From assembly GCF_028283685.1 (NCBI RefSeq), contig NZ_JAPWKF010000001.1:558001-622000 (forward strand): a DNA stretch of 64,000 nucleotides. The letters are read 5' to 3'. Below are positions 9,389-18,645 of this stretch, piece by piece. Every line of letters begins with the position of its first letter. The stretch's first letter is position 1. The DNA is from Edaphobacter sp. (GTDB lineage Bacteria > Acidobacteriota > Terriglobia > Terriglobales > Acidobacteriaceae). The translations under genes were made by a program, and so were the position numbers. Under the pieces are notes generated by a model that saw only the letters and a program-made list of their open reading frames with translations, made no database searches and was not told the DNA's origin.

Positions 9389-10663
9389 ATGCTGCAGGCA
9401 TTTATCATTACCCTCCGCGAGGGCGTGGAAGCTTCGCTGATCGTTGGCATCATCTTCGCCTATCTGGTTAAGATCGGCCGCGAAGAGCTCAAGAAAATCG
9501 TCTTCTGGGCCATCGCAGCCGCTGTGGGCTGCAGCGTCGCCGGGGCCATCGTTCTGGCCCATCTCGAACTCAATACCGACATCTTTGAGGGCTGGGTCAT
9601 GCTCGCCGCAGCCGTCTTCGTCATCAGCATGATCTGGTTCATGCATAAGACGGCCCGCACCATGCGCGGCGATATCGAAGAAAAAGTCTCGCAGTACACC
9701 AGCGAAAAGGGCGTTTCGACGACCGGCCTCTTCTTCTTCGTCTTCCTCATGGTGCTGCGCGAAGGCGTCGAGACGGTTCTGATTCTCTCTGCCGTCACGC
9801 TCAACTCCACTGAGCTGCTAAGCTTCACCGGAACCGTCCTCGGCATCGCCGTCGCCGTCGTCTTCGGTGTTCTCTTTGTCCGTGGCAGTGTCAAGATCAA
9901 TCTTCAGCGCTTCTTCCGCGTCACCACCGTCATCCTCTACTTCGTGGCCTTCCAGCTCATCGTCAGCGGCCTGCACGAGCTGAGCGAAAACGGCGCCCTT
10001 CCCTCCAGCAAAGCGGAGATGCGCCTGATCGGCCCCATCGTCCGCAACGACCTCTTCTTCTTCGTTACGATGCTTGCCCTCGCCGGCCTGATGATTCTGA
10101 TGGAATACCGTCGGCGCGCTCCCGTTCAGCTCGCCTCCGATGCCACCCCGGCAGACCGCCGCCGCATCGAGTGGACCCAGCGCCGCGAGAAGCTCTGGAT
10201 GAACGCTGTCGTCATCACCAGCTTCCTGTTCATCTTCCTCTCCACCGCCGAGTTCATCTACGCCAAGAGCACCACGGCTCTCTCGCCCACCACCGCCGTC
10301 ACACTCGTTGGCTCCGAGGTCACCGTCCCCGCATCCGAGATCAACGACGACCAGCTCCACCGCTTCGGCGTCCACGTCGAAGATGGCAAGGGCGGCAGCA
10401 CCGAGGTTCGCTTCCTGCTCTTCAAGAAGCCGGACGGCAACATCGTCGCCGTCGGCGATGCCTGCCGCATCTGCGGTCCCGTAGGCTTCTACATTGGCGA
10501 TCAGGGCATCACCTGCAAGATGTGCGCCTCTCCCCTCAACGCCGGCTCCATGGGCCAGGAGGGCGGCTGCAATCCCATCCCGCTGAAGAGCGCTGTCACC
10601 GCAGGTCAGGTCACCATCCAGGCCGACGCTCTGCGCTCTCTCATCCCGATCTTCCAGCAATAA
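9389..10663 (+). CDS. FTR1-family high-affinity iron permease fused to a DUF2318 domain
   Basis: This inner-membrane iron permease has 424 residues from the ATG at 9389, which has a GAGGAAGAGA ribosome site 8 bases upstream. Residues 1 to about 240 form the FTR1 domain, with two iron-binding REGVE motifs (residues 10-14 and 124-128) in membrane helices. One more helix (about 271-290) leads to a C-terminal DUF2318 domain (about 300-424) with Cys pairs C359-x2-C362 and C376-x2-C379 and the motif GGCNPIP at 392-398, typical of a metal- or Fe-S-binding periplasmic domain. In Campylobacter-type P19/FetM systems these two parts are separate proteins. Two permeases and an ATPase follow in one operon. 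Iron rather than another metal is inferred from the family. Confidence 0.88.
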   Translation: MLQAFIITLREGVEASLIVGIIFAYLVKIGREELKKIVFWAIAAAVGCSVAGAIVLAHLELNTDIFEGWVMLAAAVFVISMIWFMHKTARTMRGDIEEKVSQYTSEKGVSTTGLFFFVFLMVLREGVETVLILSAVTLNSTELLSFTGTVLGIAVAVVFGVLFVRGSVKINLQRFFRVTTVILYFVAFQLIVSGLHELSENGALPSSKAEMRLIGPIVRNDLFFFVTMLALAGLMILMEYRRRAPVQLASDATPADRRRIEWTQRREKLWMNAVVITSFLFIFLSTAEFIYAKSTTALSPTTAVTLVGSEVTVPASEINDDQLHRFGVHVEDGKGGSTEVRFLLFKKPDGNIVAVGDACRICGPVGFYIGDQGITCKMCASPLNAGSMGQEGGCNPIPLKSAVTAGQVTIQADALRSLIPIFQQ

Positions 10664-10681
10664 GGACACAAGGCACGCATC

Positions 10682-12007
10682 ATGTTCCTTCGGCTTTTGA
10701 TTGAGAGTTTTCGGCGGCAGCGGAGACGCAAGATCCTCGCCGGCATCGCCATACTTCTCGGCACAACAGCCGTAACCGCGATGCTCGCCCTGGCGACCAC
10801 CATCGGCGACCGCATTCAAGATGAGCTGGCCGTCTACGGAGCTAACATCGTTGTCACTCCCGCGGCAGAGCAGCTAGACGTCCAAGTCGGTGGCATCGAC
10901 GTGCGTCCCGACTCCGGCGGAGCCACCCTCAAGGAATCAGATCTCAAGAAGCTTCGCGGCATCTTCTGGGCCAACAACATCACCGGCGTCTCTCCTCAAC
11001 TGCCCGTCCACATCCTCGGAACCACCTCAGAAGGCGAGACACTCGACGTTGCGGCCACCGGCCTCTGGTTTCGTCACTCCCTCTCCAACGGCGGCCCAGC
11101 CATCGTCACCGGAGCTCCCGCGCTGCATCCTCTCTGGAAGCTGACCGGTGAATGGCCGAAAGAGACTTCCCCTACAGCCAACAGCGCTGATGCCGTCATT
11201 GGCAGTGCGCTGGCGACGAGCAAAGGCATCCACACAGGCGATACGATTCAACTGACGCCGTCCCCTCAAAATCCCGGCGCTCTCCACAGCCTTCACGTGA
11301 CCGGCATCGTCGCCACGGGAGATACCGTCGACAATCAGATTCTCTTGCCGCTCTCCACCGCGCAAAGCATCGCCGGAACGCCGGATGCCGTCAAGCGCGT
11401 CGAGGTCTCCGCCCGCACCAAGCCCGAAGACTCCTTCGCCCGCAAAGACCCCGATTCCCTCTCCGCCAAGCAGAAGGAGATCTGGTACTGCCGTCCCTAC
11501 GCCAACTCCATCGCCTATCAGATTCGTGAAGCCATCCCCGGAGCCCGCGCCGAGCAGATCCGCCGCGTGGAACAAAGCCAGGGCACCGTTCTCAGCCGCA
11601 TCAGCGGCCTCATGTGGCTCATCAGTGCAGCAGCCATGCTCGCCGCGGCCTTCGCCGTCAGCGCCGCCATGGCGACCGCCATCCTCGAACGGCAGGTAGA
11701 GATCGGCCTGATGCGCTCACTCGGCGCCAGCAAGACCTCCATCGCACTGCTCTTCTATACCGAGTCCGGCCTGCTGGCCTTCATCACAGGAGCCATCGGC
11801 TACATTATCGGCTCAGGGGTCGCCGCATGGGTTGGCATTAAGATCTTTGGGGCATCGGCAACCCCTGCCCTGACGGACATCCTCAACCCCGTTCTGCTGC
11901 CCGTCATCGTCAGCCTGTCGCTTCTTATCGCAATCGCAGGCAGTACACCCGCCATTCGCAGGGCACTCTCCATGGAACCGTCCTCGATCCTCCGGACGGG
12001 CGCATGA
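10682..12007 (+). CDS. ABC transporter permease, MacB/FtsX-like, iron system
   Basis: The 441-residue protein has one N-terminal membrane helix (around residues 20-40), a large periplasmic MacB-type core, and three C-terminal helices with the FtsX-like stretch LERQVEIGLMRSLGASKTSIALLFYTES. It starts 18 bases after the FTR1-DUF2318 gene and overlaps the next permease by 4 bases (ATGA). Homologous permeases accompany FTR1/P19 iron systems, where they are thought to work on the periplasmic side of iron uptake rather than as classic importers. The pairing with the next gene suggests a heterodimer. Confidence 0.85.
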   Translation: MFLRLLIESFRRQRRRKILAGIAILLGTTAVTAMLALATTIGDRIQDELAVYGANIVVTPAAEQLDVQVGGIDVRPDSGGATLKESDLKKLRGIFWANNITGVSPQLPVHILGTTSEGETLDVAATGLWFRHSLSNGGPAIVTGAPALHPLWKLTGEWPKETSPTANSADAVIGSALATSKGIHTGDTIQLTPSPQNPGALHSLHVTGIVATGDTVDNQILLPLSTAQSIAGTPDAVKRVEVSARTKPEDSFARKDPDSLSAKQKEIWYCRPYANSIAYQIREAIPGARAEQIRRVEQSQGTVLSRISGLMWLISAAAMLAAAFAVSAAMATAILERQVEIGLMRSLGASKTSIALLFYTESGLLAFITGAIGYIIGSGVAAWVGIKIFGASATPALTDILNPVLLPVIVSLSLLIAIAGSTPAIRRALSMEPSSILRTGA

Positions 12008-13113
12008 GCCATCGCATCAGCCTCTTCCAGATGATCCGGCGGTCGATCATGCACCGCAGGGCGCGCAGTCTCTCGGCGCTTCTCGCCATGACCATCTCTG
12101 CCGCTGTGGCAACGGCGCTGCTCACGCTCTACACCAGCCTTGATGCCAAGCTGCATCACGAGTTCCGCGGCTTCGGCGCCAACATCGTCATCACTCCCGC
12201 AAAGGGTGAAAAGCACTTCGCCGATGGAACGCTCGACAAGGTACAGGCACTCGCGGGACCGGATGCCAACGCAGCCGAGTTCGGCTATGCCGTCGCAACC
12301 ACTGATCGCGGCACTCCTGTCGTCGTCGCAGGAACCGACTTCGCCGCTGTACGCCGCCTCGACTCCTGGTGGCAGGTCACGGCGTGGCCTACGCCCGCTG
12401 AAACCTCAAGTGCACTCCTGGGTCAGCACGCCGCGCAATTCATCGGCGATGAAAACAACGTGCAGCTCACCTTCGCAGACCGTCCCATCACGCTGCACGG
12501 CGCCGGACGACTGAATACCGGCGGAGACGAAGATAACCGCATCTACATGCCGCTCGCATCTTTTACCGCGTGGACTGGTGCTCTGCCCAGCGTCATCGAA
12601 CTCCAGGTTCCCGGCGGAGCAGCGCAGGTCGAATCCGTCATCGGCGACCTTCGCAAACAGCTTCCCGGCATCAAGGTCGATCCGGTGCGACAGTTGGTCG
12701 AAGGCGAAAACCGCATCGTCGATAAGACGCATGCGCTGATGTACGCCGCCATGATCCTCATCGCGCTCACTGTGGCCATCAGCGTTCTGGCCACGTTGTC
12801 CGCGAGCGTCCTGGAGCGTCGTCGAGACTTTGCGTTAATGAAAGCACTCGGCAGCTCGACGATTCACATGGTTGGGCTATTCGTCTGCGAGGCCGTGGTT
12901 CTCTCCATCGGCGGAGTAATGATCGGCTACATCCTCGGCTCGGGAGCATCCTCTCTCATCAGCCAGCTCAACTTTCACACCGCAACCATGCCACGGCTAA
13001 GCGTCCTGCCCGCCATCCTTCTGCTGAATGTGTCCATCGCAGTCCTGGCAGCATTGCTTCCCGTCCGTCTGCTGCGCGGCCTTCAACCCGCGGCACTGCT
13101 GAAAGGCGAATGA
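12004..13113 (+). CDS. ABC transporter permease, MacB/FtsX-like, iron system (second)
   Basis: The 369-residue second permease has the same layout as its partner: a helix near residues 25-45, a periplasmic domain, then three helices with LERRRDFALMKALGSSTIHMVGLFVCE. Its ATG overlaps the stop of the first permease (ATGA), and its own stop overlaps the ATPase start, so the three genes are translationally coupled. The periplasmic domain is shorter than that of the first permease, which fits a heterodimer with divided roles. The substrate cannot be read from the sequence. Confidence 0.85.
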   Translation: MSHRISLFQMIRRSIMHRRARSLSALLAMTISAAVATALLTLYTSLDAKLHHEFRGFGANIVITPAKGEKHFADGTLDKVQALAGPDANAAEFGYAVATTDRGTPVVVAGTDFAAVRRLDSWWQVTAWPTPAETSSALLGQHAAQFIGDENNVQLTFADRPITLHGAGRLNTGGDEDNRIYMPLASFTAWTGALPSVIELQVPGGAAQVESVIGDLRKQLPGIKVDPVRQLVEGENRIVDKTHALMYAAMILIALTVAISVLATLSASVLERRRDFALMKALGSSTIHMVGLFVCEAVVLSIGGVMIGYILGSGASSLISQLNFHTATMPRLSVLPAILLLNVSIAVLAALLPVRLLRGLQPAALLKGE

Positions 13114-13865
13114 TCATGATGGTAAAAGAGAACCTCGCGATGATAAATCCCAACGATCTCACGCGACCCGATTGCGCCGTGATCTCCCTCAAGGAGGTCA
13201 CGCGAGACTACTCCGGTCATGCTGGCAAGGTCTGCGCACTCAACGCTGCCTCCTTCTCCATCGTCGCCGGCGAATGGGTCGCCATCACCGGTCCCTCGGG
13301 CTCCGGCAAGAGCACTCTGGTCAACATGATCGGCTGTCTCGACCGTCCCACGCAGGGCGCCCTGATGATTGACGGCGTCGACGTCGCTTCCATGTCGGCG
13401 ACCGATCTCGACCGCTTTCGCGCCGACAAGATCGGCTTCATCTTCCAGCAGTTTCATCTGATCCCCTACCTGTCGGCGCTGGAAAATGTCATGCTGGCGC
13501 AGTACTTCCACTCGATGACCGACGAGAAGGAAGCCCGCGCTGCGCTTGAGCGCGTCGGCCTCGGCAACCGCGCCGATCATCTCCCCAGCGAGCTTTCAGG
13601 CGGCGAACAACAGCGCGTCTGCGTGGCCCGCGCTCTCATCAACAACCCGCCGATTCTCCTCGCCGATGAGCCAACCGGCAACCTCGACGAAGCCAATCAG
13701 AAGATTGTCGCGGGGTTGCTCAAGGACCTGCACGCACAGGGACACACCATCGTGATGGTGACGCACGACCCCGAGATGGCCTCTCTCGCCCAGCGCCGTA
13801 TCGCGCTCAGCCACGGCAAGGTCTTCTGCCATCCCGTCGGCGGAGCGATCGTCCCGATCCGTTAG
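13110..13865 (+). CDS. ABC transporter ATP-binding protein, iron system
   Basis: This LolD/MacB-type ATPase energises the two upstream permeases at the cytoplasmic face. All motifs are intact, counted from the ATG at 13110: Walker [10 protein letters not shown] (61-69), Q-loop in FQQFHL, signature LSGGEQQR (162-169), Walker B ILLADE (182-187) and the switch His in MVTHD (219). The ATG at 13110 overlaps the previous stop; in-frame ATGs at 13116, 13119 and 13140 are possible alternatives. Its TAG stop (13863-13865) interlocks with the stop of the convergent nadK gene, leaving no room for a terminator between them. Confidence 0.9.
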   Translation: MIMMVKENLAMINPNDLTRPDCAVISLKEVTRDYSGHAGKVCALNAASFSIVAGEWVAITGPSGSGKSTLVNMIGCLDRPTQGALMIDGVDVASMSATDLDRFRADKIGFIFQQFHLIPYLSALENVMLAQYFHSMTDEKEARAALERVGLGNRADHLPSELSGGEQQRVCVARALINNPPILLADEPTGNLDEANQKIVAGLLKDLHAQGHTIVMVTHDPEMASLAQRRIALSHGKVFCHPVGGAIVPIR

Positions 13866-14719
13866 CGTTCGCCCCAGCTCAGCTTGCTCCGCAACACGCT
13901 GAAGAGACCATTGCGCCGCGGCCGCAACAGGCGAACGCTGTGCTCCGAACGGCAACAGACGATCTCGTCTCCCAGCTCCAGTTCGATCGCCTCCTGCCCA
14001 TCTACGGTCAGGTAGGTCAGGTTCGGCACGCCCTCAATGTGAATGGTGATGGTCGCATCCCCCGGCACCACAATCGGCCGGATCGTCAGCAGATGAGGAC
14101 AGATCGGCGTCACCGTCATGGCACTCACCGAAGGCATCACGATCGGCCCATTCGCTGCAAGGTTGTAGGCAGTCGATCCTGTCGGCGTCGAGACAATAAT
14201 GCCATCCGCTCGCATCGACCCGACAAACTGCTGGTCGATCTCCACCGAAAAATCCGCCATACGTGCAATAGCGCCCTTTGAGACCACAATGTCGTTGAGC
14301 GCGTCCCAGTGCTTGACGATCTTTGCAGACCGGCGCAGCTCGATATGCATCATGTCGCGCGTCTCGATGCTCGCGCAGTTATCGCACCATGCCTCAAGAG
14401 CCAGATACAGCTCCGCCAGCGGTACCTCGGTCAGAAAGCCCAGCGAACCCAGATTCACACCCAGGATCGGCGTCGGGAAGTGAGCGAACGCCCGCGCCGC
14501 GGCCAGCAGCGTTCCATCGCCGCCAAGCACGATCACCAGGTTGGGATGATGCTTCGGCAGTTCACTGCGCTGTACCGACACCTTCGCGCCGACGTAAGCC
14601 GCACTATGCGGGTCGAGAAACGCCTCATAGCCATGACTGGTTAGCCAGTCCATCAGCTCGCTCAGAATCGAAGCAAGCTCAGGCTTCTGCGGCTTGGAGA
14701 TAATTGCGGCCTTGTACAT
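13862..14719 (-). CDS. nadK: NAD kinase
   Basis: NadK phosphorylates NAD+ to NADP+ in the cytoplasm. The 285-residue length is usual. The GGDGT phosphate-binding motif is at residues 66-70, followed by GVNLGSLGFLTEV, and the glycine-rich region DGIIVSTPTGSTAYNLAANGPIV is well conserved. The usual NE dipeptide appears here as ND (LNDIVV). The gene lies 5 bases downstream of tlyA, a pairing seen in many bacteria, so the two are probably co-transcribed. Its stop overlaps that of the ABC ATPase on the other strand. Confidence 0.95.
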   Translation of the reverse strand: MYKAAIISKPQKPELASILSELMDWLTSHGYEAFLDPHSAAYVGAKVSVQRSELPKHHPNLVIVLGGDGTLLAAARAFAHFPTPILGVNLGSLGFLTEVPLAELYLALEAWCDNCASIETRDMMHIELRRSAKIVKHWDALNDIVVSKGAIARMADFSVEIDQQFVGSMRADGIIVSTPTGSTAYNLAANGPIVMPSVSAMTVTPICPHLLTIRPIVVPGDATITIHIEGVPNLTYLTVDGQEAIELELGDEIVCCRSEHSVRLLRPRRNGLFSVLRSKLSWGER

Positions 14720-14724
14720 TTCTG

Positions 14725-15516
14725 TTAGTTTACCGGCTCCGGGCTCTCATCGCTCGCTCCATCGAATACAGCACGCAGGAGATATTCATGATTGCCCTCC
14801 ATCCCTTTGATCGGCGAGTCAATCACCTCGAGATCGGCAGCTCCCAGCTCTCGCGCACACTCCGTAACGCGTTCAATCGCCTGCTGGCGTGCAGACTCTT
14901 CCCGCACGATTCCACCTTTGCCCACATTGTGCCTTCCGGCCTCAAACTGGGGCTTAATCAGCACTACCGCCGTTCCGCTCCATCTCTCCCCCTCGACCGC
15001 CAACGCCGCGATCACGGCAGGCAGCACCAGCGTCGCCGAGATAAACGACACATCCATCGCCAGAAAGACAGGCGCAGCCTTCTCAGGTGAGCGCAGGCTA
15101 CCCGGTTCCAGCAAGCGCGCATTCGTGCGCTCAAGCAGCGTGACGCGTGCATCGCTGCGCAGCTTCTGCGCAATCTGCCCGTAGCCGGTATCTACAGCCA
15201 ACACCGAGACTGCCCCGGCCTGCAGCATACAATCCGTGAAGCCCCCCGTGGAAGCGCCGACATCCACTGCAGGAACACCCGTCAGATCAATCTTCCAGTG
15301 CTGCAGCGCCTTCTCCAGCTTCAGGCCGCCCCGGCTGACATACTTCAGGTCTTCTCCCAGCATACGAATGGCTGCGTCTTCCGTAACGGCGGCTCCAGGC
15401 TTCTCCACCTTCTGTTCGTTCACCAGCACGCGTCCTGCAAGGATGAGGGCCTGCGCCCTCTCCCGCGATGCGGCATGCCCTTGGTCCACCAGTAATTTGT
15501 CCAGACGTATCTTCAT
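14725..15516 (-). CDS. tlyA: TlyA-family rRNA (cytidine-2'-O)-methyltransferase
   Basis: The 263-residue protein has an N-terminal S4 RNA-binding domain (MKIRLDKLLVDQGHAASRER) and a FtsJ-like SAM methyltransferase domain with the SAM motif VDVGASTGGFTDCML. TlyA proteins methylate 16S and/or 23S rRNA; the older label hemolysin is misleading. It heads the tlyA-nadK pair. The upstream region (15517-15642) is shared with the divergent ECF sigma gene and should hold both promoters. Confidence 0.9.
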   Translation of the reverse strand: MKIRLDKLLVDQGHAASRERAQALILAGRVLVNEQKVEKPGAAVTEDAAIRMLGEDLKYVSRGGLKLEKALQHWKIDLTGVPAVDVGASTGGFTDCMLQAGAVSVLAVDTGYGQIAQKLRSDARVTLLERTNARLLEPGSLRSPEKAAPVFLAMDVSFISATLVLPAVIAALAVEGERWSGTAVVLIKPQFEAGRHNVGKGGIVREESARQQAIERVTECARELGAADLEVIDSPIKGMEGNHEYLLRAVFDGASDESPEPVN

Positions 15517-15642
15517 GCAAACTCAATCGATATCCGACACAGAGGTCGTTCATTGGTTAAGGTACATTGTCTGGCCTCATGCGTTAGAGTTGCTAGGACA
15601 AGACTTAATCGAAAAATTCAGCAGAACCTCAGGAATTGATTG

Positions 15643-16212
15643 ATGTACAGAGAGTTGGGACCAGCGAATCATGCATCCCGTTCCACATCGAACGATGACG
15701 CCGACCTCCTCGCGCTCATACGACGCGGTGACGAGCACGCCATGGCCTCTCTCTACGATCGCTACGCAAAGATTGTTTATTCCACCGCACTCCGCGTCCT
15801 CCGCGATCCCACCTCCGCCGAAGAGATTCTGGAAGCTGTCTTCCTCCAGATCTGGCGTACGCCGGAACAGTTCGTTGCCATTCGCGGAAGCCTTGGAGCG
15901 TGGCTGACCCTCCTCACACGTAACCGCTCCATCGATGCCATCCGGCGTAAGAAGCCGGTAGAAGCGATCAGCGACATTGCACTCGCCGGTCAATATGATC
16001 TCAGCGTCGAATCGGAGCGACAGCTGATGGCGAATCAGGCAGCCACGGCCCTGCTCCAGCTCGGCGCCGATCAGCGAAAGACACTCGACATGGCGTTCTT
16101 CGACGGCCTGACGCATGCAGAGATCAGCGAGATGACCAGCGACTCTCCCGCCATCGTAAGCGCCAGGATCACCGGCACACTCCATGCGCTGAGAAAGGCC
16201 TTTCTCGCATGA
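15643..16212 (+). CDS. ECF RNA polymerase sigma factor
   Basis: This 189-residue ECF sigma factor has region 2 (YDRYAKIVYSTALRVLRDPTSAEEI) and a region 4 helix-turn-helix (LTHAEISEMTSDSPAIVSARI). The ATG at 15643 has an AGGA about 9 bases upstream; an adjacent TTG at 15640 is less likely. It overlaps by 4 bases (ATGA) an RskA-like anti-sigma gene, so it resembles SigK/RskA-type units in which the sigma factor is released by proteolysis of its membrane anchor. The target regulon is unknown. The pair may autoregulate from the tlyA-facing intergenic region. Confidence 0.9.
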   Translation: MYRELGPANHASRSTSNDDADLLALIRRGDEHAMASLYDRYAKIVYSTALRVLRDPTSAEEILEAVFLQIWRTPEQFVAIRGSLGAWLTLLTRNRSIDAIRRKKPVEAISDIALAGQYDLSVESERQLMANQAATALLQLGADQRKTLDMAFFDGLTHAEISEMTSDSPAIVSARITGTLHALRKAFLA

Positions 16213-17192
16213 GTTCCCTCGCCCATTACGATCAAGCCGATCTCGCACTGTTCGCCTTGCAGCTGCTGCCTTCCGCCGAATCGGCGTCCATGACGATGCA
16301 CGTCTCCGGCTGCAGCTACTGCCGTCAGGAGCTCGCCCAGCTGCAGGGCGATCTTGCCTCTTTCGCCTCCATCGTCGAACCCCATTCCCCTCCGTCCCAG
16401 GTGCGCGACCGCCTGCTGAATCAGGTGGCTCGCGAAAAGAAACTTGCCCCCATCGAGCAGCTGGAACCCACCCCGAAGGACGTGTCCGCCCCTCCCGAGC
16501 AGCCAGTACGATACGAGCGCTCCGAGCGGGCACCTCGTCCTGTCACCGCACCACCGCCGCCGGCGGTGGGAGGACGATTGCACTCCCGCTCAGCAAGCCT
16601 GGGGAGCGCACGTTATCTTGACGAGGACAAGCTCCCAAAGACGGACGAAGACGCGACCGTCACCAGGCTGCTCCCGCGCATCGCTTCCTGGCTGGGATGG
16701 ATCGCAGCCGCTGGCATTGCGATCACAGCTGGCAATCTCTATCACCAGCGCGAGAGCCAGAAGTTACGAATCGCCGATCAGACCAACATCATCAATCGCC
16801 TCCGCGCCGACTCCGAGGGTGCTCGCCAGCTCCTCGAGACCATCACCGACCCCACTGCCCGTCAGGTCACCCTCACCCCCTCCATGGGTGCTCCCGTCTC
16901 ATCCGGCCCGCAGGGACGAGTGATCTACGTCACCTCAAAGGGAGCCCTTATCTTCCTGGGCAGCAGCCTCGAGCCGGTCGAAACCTACAAGACCTACGAG
17001 CTTTGGCTGATCCCCGCCGATGGACGCGATCCTATCCCTGCCGGCACCTTCCATCCCGACCCGCGCGGAAACGCCAGCGTGATTCTGCCGCCGCTTCCCA
17101 AGGGCATTCAGGCCAAGGCCTTTGGAATCACCCTCGAAGACGACGGAGGCTCCCAGACACCTACCATGCCCATCGTGATGGCAGGTAACTGA
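16209..17192 (+). CDS. Zinc-finger, RskA-family anti-sigma factor
   Basis: The 327-residue membrane anti-sigma factor has a cytoplasmic N-terminal domain with the zinc motif H-x3-C-x2-C (HVSGCSYC). A Pro-rich linker, one membrane helix (around residues 157-177, IASWLGWIAAAGIAITAGNL) and a periplasmic RskA C-terminal domain (YELWLIPADGRDPIPAGTF) follow. It should bind and hold the sigma factor encoded by the overlapping upstream gene. A heptad-like stretch after the membrane helix (NIINRLRADSEGARQLLETI) may form a short coiled coil. The signal sensed outside is unknown. Confidence 0.88.
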   Translation: MSSLAHYDQADLALFALQLLPSAESASMTMHVSGCSYCRQELAQLQGDLASFASIVEPHSPPSQVRDRLLNQVAREKKLAPIEQLEPTPKDVSAPPEQPVRYERSERAPRPVTAPPPPAVGGRLHSRSASLGSARYLDEDKLPKTDEDATVTRLLPRIASWLGWIAAAGIAITAGNLYHQRESQKLRIADQTNIINRLRADSEGARQLLETITDPTARQVTLTPSMGAPVSSGPQGRVIYVTSKGALIFLGSSLEPVETYKTYELWLIPADGRDPIPAGTFHPDPRGNASVILPPLPKGIQAKAFGITLEDDGGSQTPTMPIVMAGN

Positions 17193-17227
17193 CTGAGAGC
17201 CTCTGTTCTAATCTTTGATCGAGTTGT

Positions 17228-18529
17228 TTACGGAAGCTGCGCGCGAACCTGAACGCCGTATCCCTGCAGCGGAATCGTCGTCTCCACAATATCCGTATCT
17301 GTACGAATAATCGTCATGTTCGTCGACTCCGGTGAGGTCACATAGATCTTTCCGGTTGGCGTGCCGTTGATCGCCGCGATGAAGTTCGGATGGATTGTGT
17401 TCGGCACCGGAATCGTCGCTGTGACGGTATTGGACGTCAGATTCACCACCGAGACCGTGCTGTCCGCCTTGTTCACCACATAGGCGCGCGAGCCGTCCTG
17501 CAACACTGCCACCATCTGCGGATTCACACCCACAGGCACCGTCGCCAGCACCTGGCCGAAGCCAGTCGCATCAATCGGGTTGGTCGCATCGCAATTCGCA
17601 TTGCCCGGCAGTGCAGCCGTCGAGCAGAGCGGGATGTTGATGATGCTCGCCGACCCCTTGTTGACGCCGTCACCTGAGTTCAGCACCACCAACTCGTTCT
17701 TCGTCGTTGCAAGGTCAGCCCAGATCGGCGCTGTTCCAACAGGAATCGGATTGACGGCCGGAGACGGAACCGCATCCAGTGCATTCGCCTGGGCATTGAT
17801 GACAGAAACGGTGCCATCTGCCTTGTTCATGATGAAGACTCTCTTTCCATCCGAGGTCATCACGCCATAAACAGGGGTATTGCCGAGAGGCACCGTACCG
17901 GAGATCGTGCTGCTCGTCGTATCGATCGACGAGGCCAAGCCATTTCCACCACTCGCATTCTGATTGATGACATACTGCCGCGCCGCGCCCGCGTATCCGG
18001 CGATATAGACAGGGGTATATCCCGTCGTAATCGGCAGTTCCTGCTTCAGCGCCGGAGGAGCTCCTGTCAACTGGGCGACTGCGCCTCGACCAGCCTCTGT
18101 CAGGTAGGTCGACGCCGTATCCGCGAAGATGCTGTTCGGTGCAGCGCCATTCAACAGCGTCGTCTCCACCATGTCTCTCGTCTGCAGGCTAGTCGAGACA
18201 TCGAAACTCGTCATGGTTGCGTCGCCGTTCAACGTATAGCCTGTAGTGCCCGTTGCATTCAGCCAGAAAAAGTACGGAGCAACGCCAACATTTGCCGTAA
18301 TCAGCACCGTATCACCGGAAAAATCGACGATCGTCACAATACCGGGAAGTCCGCCGCCAGGATCGGAGATGGCAAGCGCAAACCGCTGCGGCTGCGAGGC
18401 CGGTCCTACGGGATTGATGGCCGTCACTACTGGGCGATACGTGTTGCCGCAGCCTGCTGCCGCCACAAGCGCAGCCAGAACGCCGGCTGCAGCTGCAGCC
18501 TTGGCTTTCATACCCATTCTGGACCGCAT
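17228..18529 (-). CDS. YVTN/beta-propeller surface lipoprotein
   Basis: The 433-residue lipoprotein starts at the first ATG (18529); the open frame extends upstream only through a TTG at 18589. A basic n-region and hydrophobic stretch end in the lipobox LVAAAGC, so the mature protein is lipid-anchored. The rest consists of repeated beta-propeller units with YncE/YVTN-style phrases (RVFIMNKADGTVSVINA, RAYVVNKADSTVSVVNL, KIYVTSPESTNMTIIRT). Such proteins sit in the outer membrane or periplasm; the ligand is unknown. It is convergent with the anti-sigma gene and divergent from the DUF92 gene. Confidence 0.78.
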   Translation of the reverse strand: MRSRMGMKAKAAAAAGVLAALVAAAGCGNTYRPVVTAINPVGPASQPQRFALAISDPGGGLPGIVTIVDFSGDTVLITANVGVAPYFFWLNATGTTGYTLNGDATMTSFDVSTSLQTRDMVETTLLNGAAPNSIFADTASTYLTEAGRGAVAQLTGAPPALKQELPITTGYTPVYIAGYAGAARQYVINQNASGGNGLASSIDTTSSTISGTVPLGNTPVYGVMTSDGKRVFIMNKADGTVSVINAQANALDAVPSPAVNPIPVGTAPIWADLATTKNELVVLNSGDGVNKGSASIINIPLCSTAALPGNANCDATNPIDATGFGQVLATVPVGVNPQMVAVLQDGSRAYVVNKADSTVSVVNLTSNTVTATIPVPNTIHPNFIAAINGTPTGKIYVTSPESTNMTIIRTDTDIVETTIPLQGYGVQVRAQLP

Positions 18530-18645
18530 GGAACGCCGTTCTGAACGGCCTTCGATAGTTCTCTCTGCTTCGATTCTTGCTAAACGCAAAACTGCTCCCG
18601 CCGTGCAACTGGTGTTGGCTATGCTATGTCAGATTGTAAATCACA

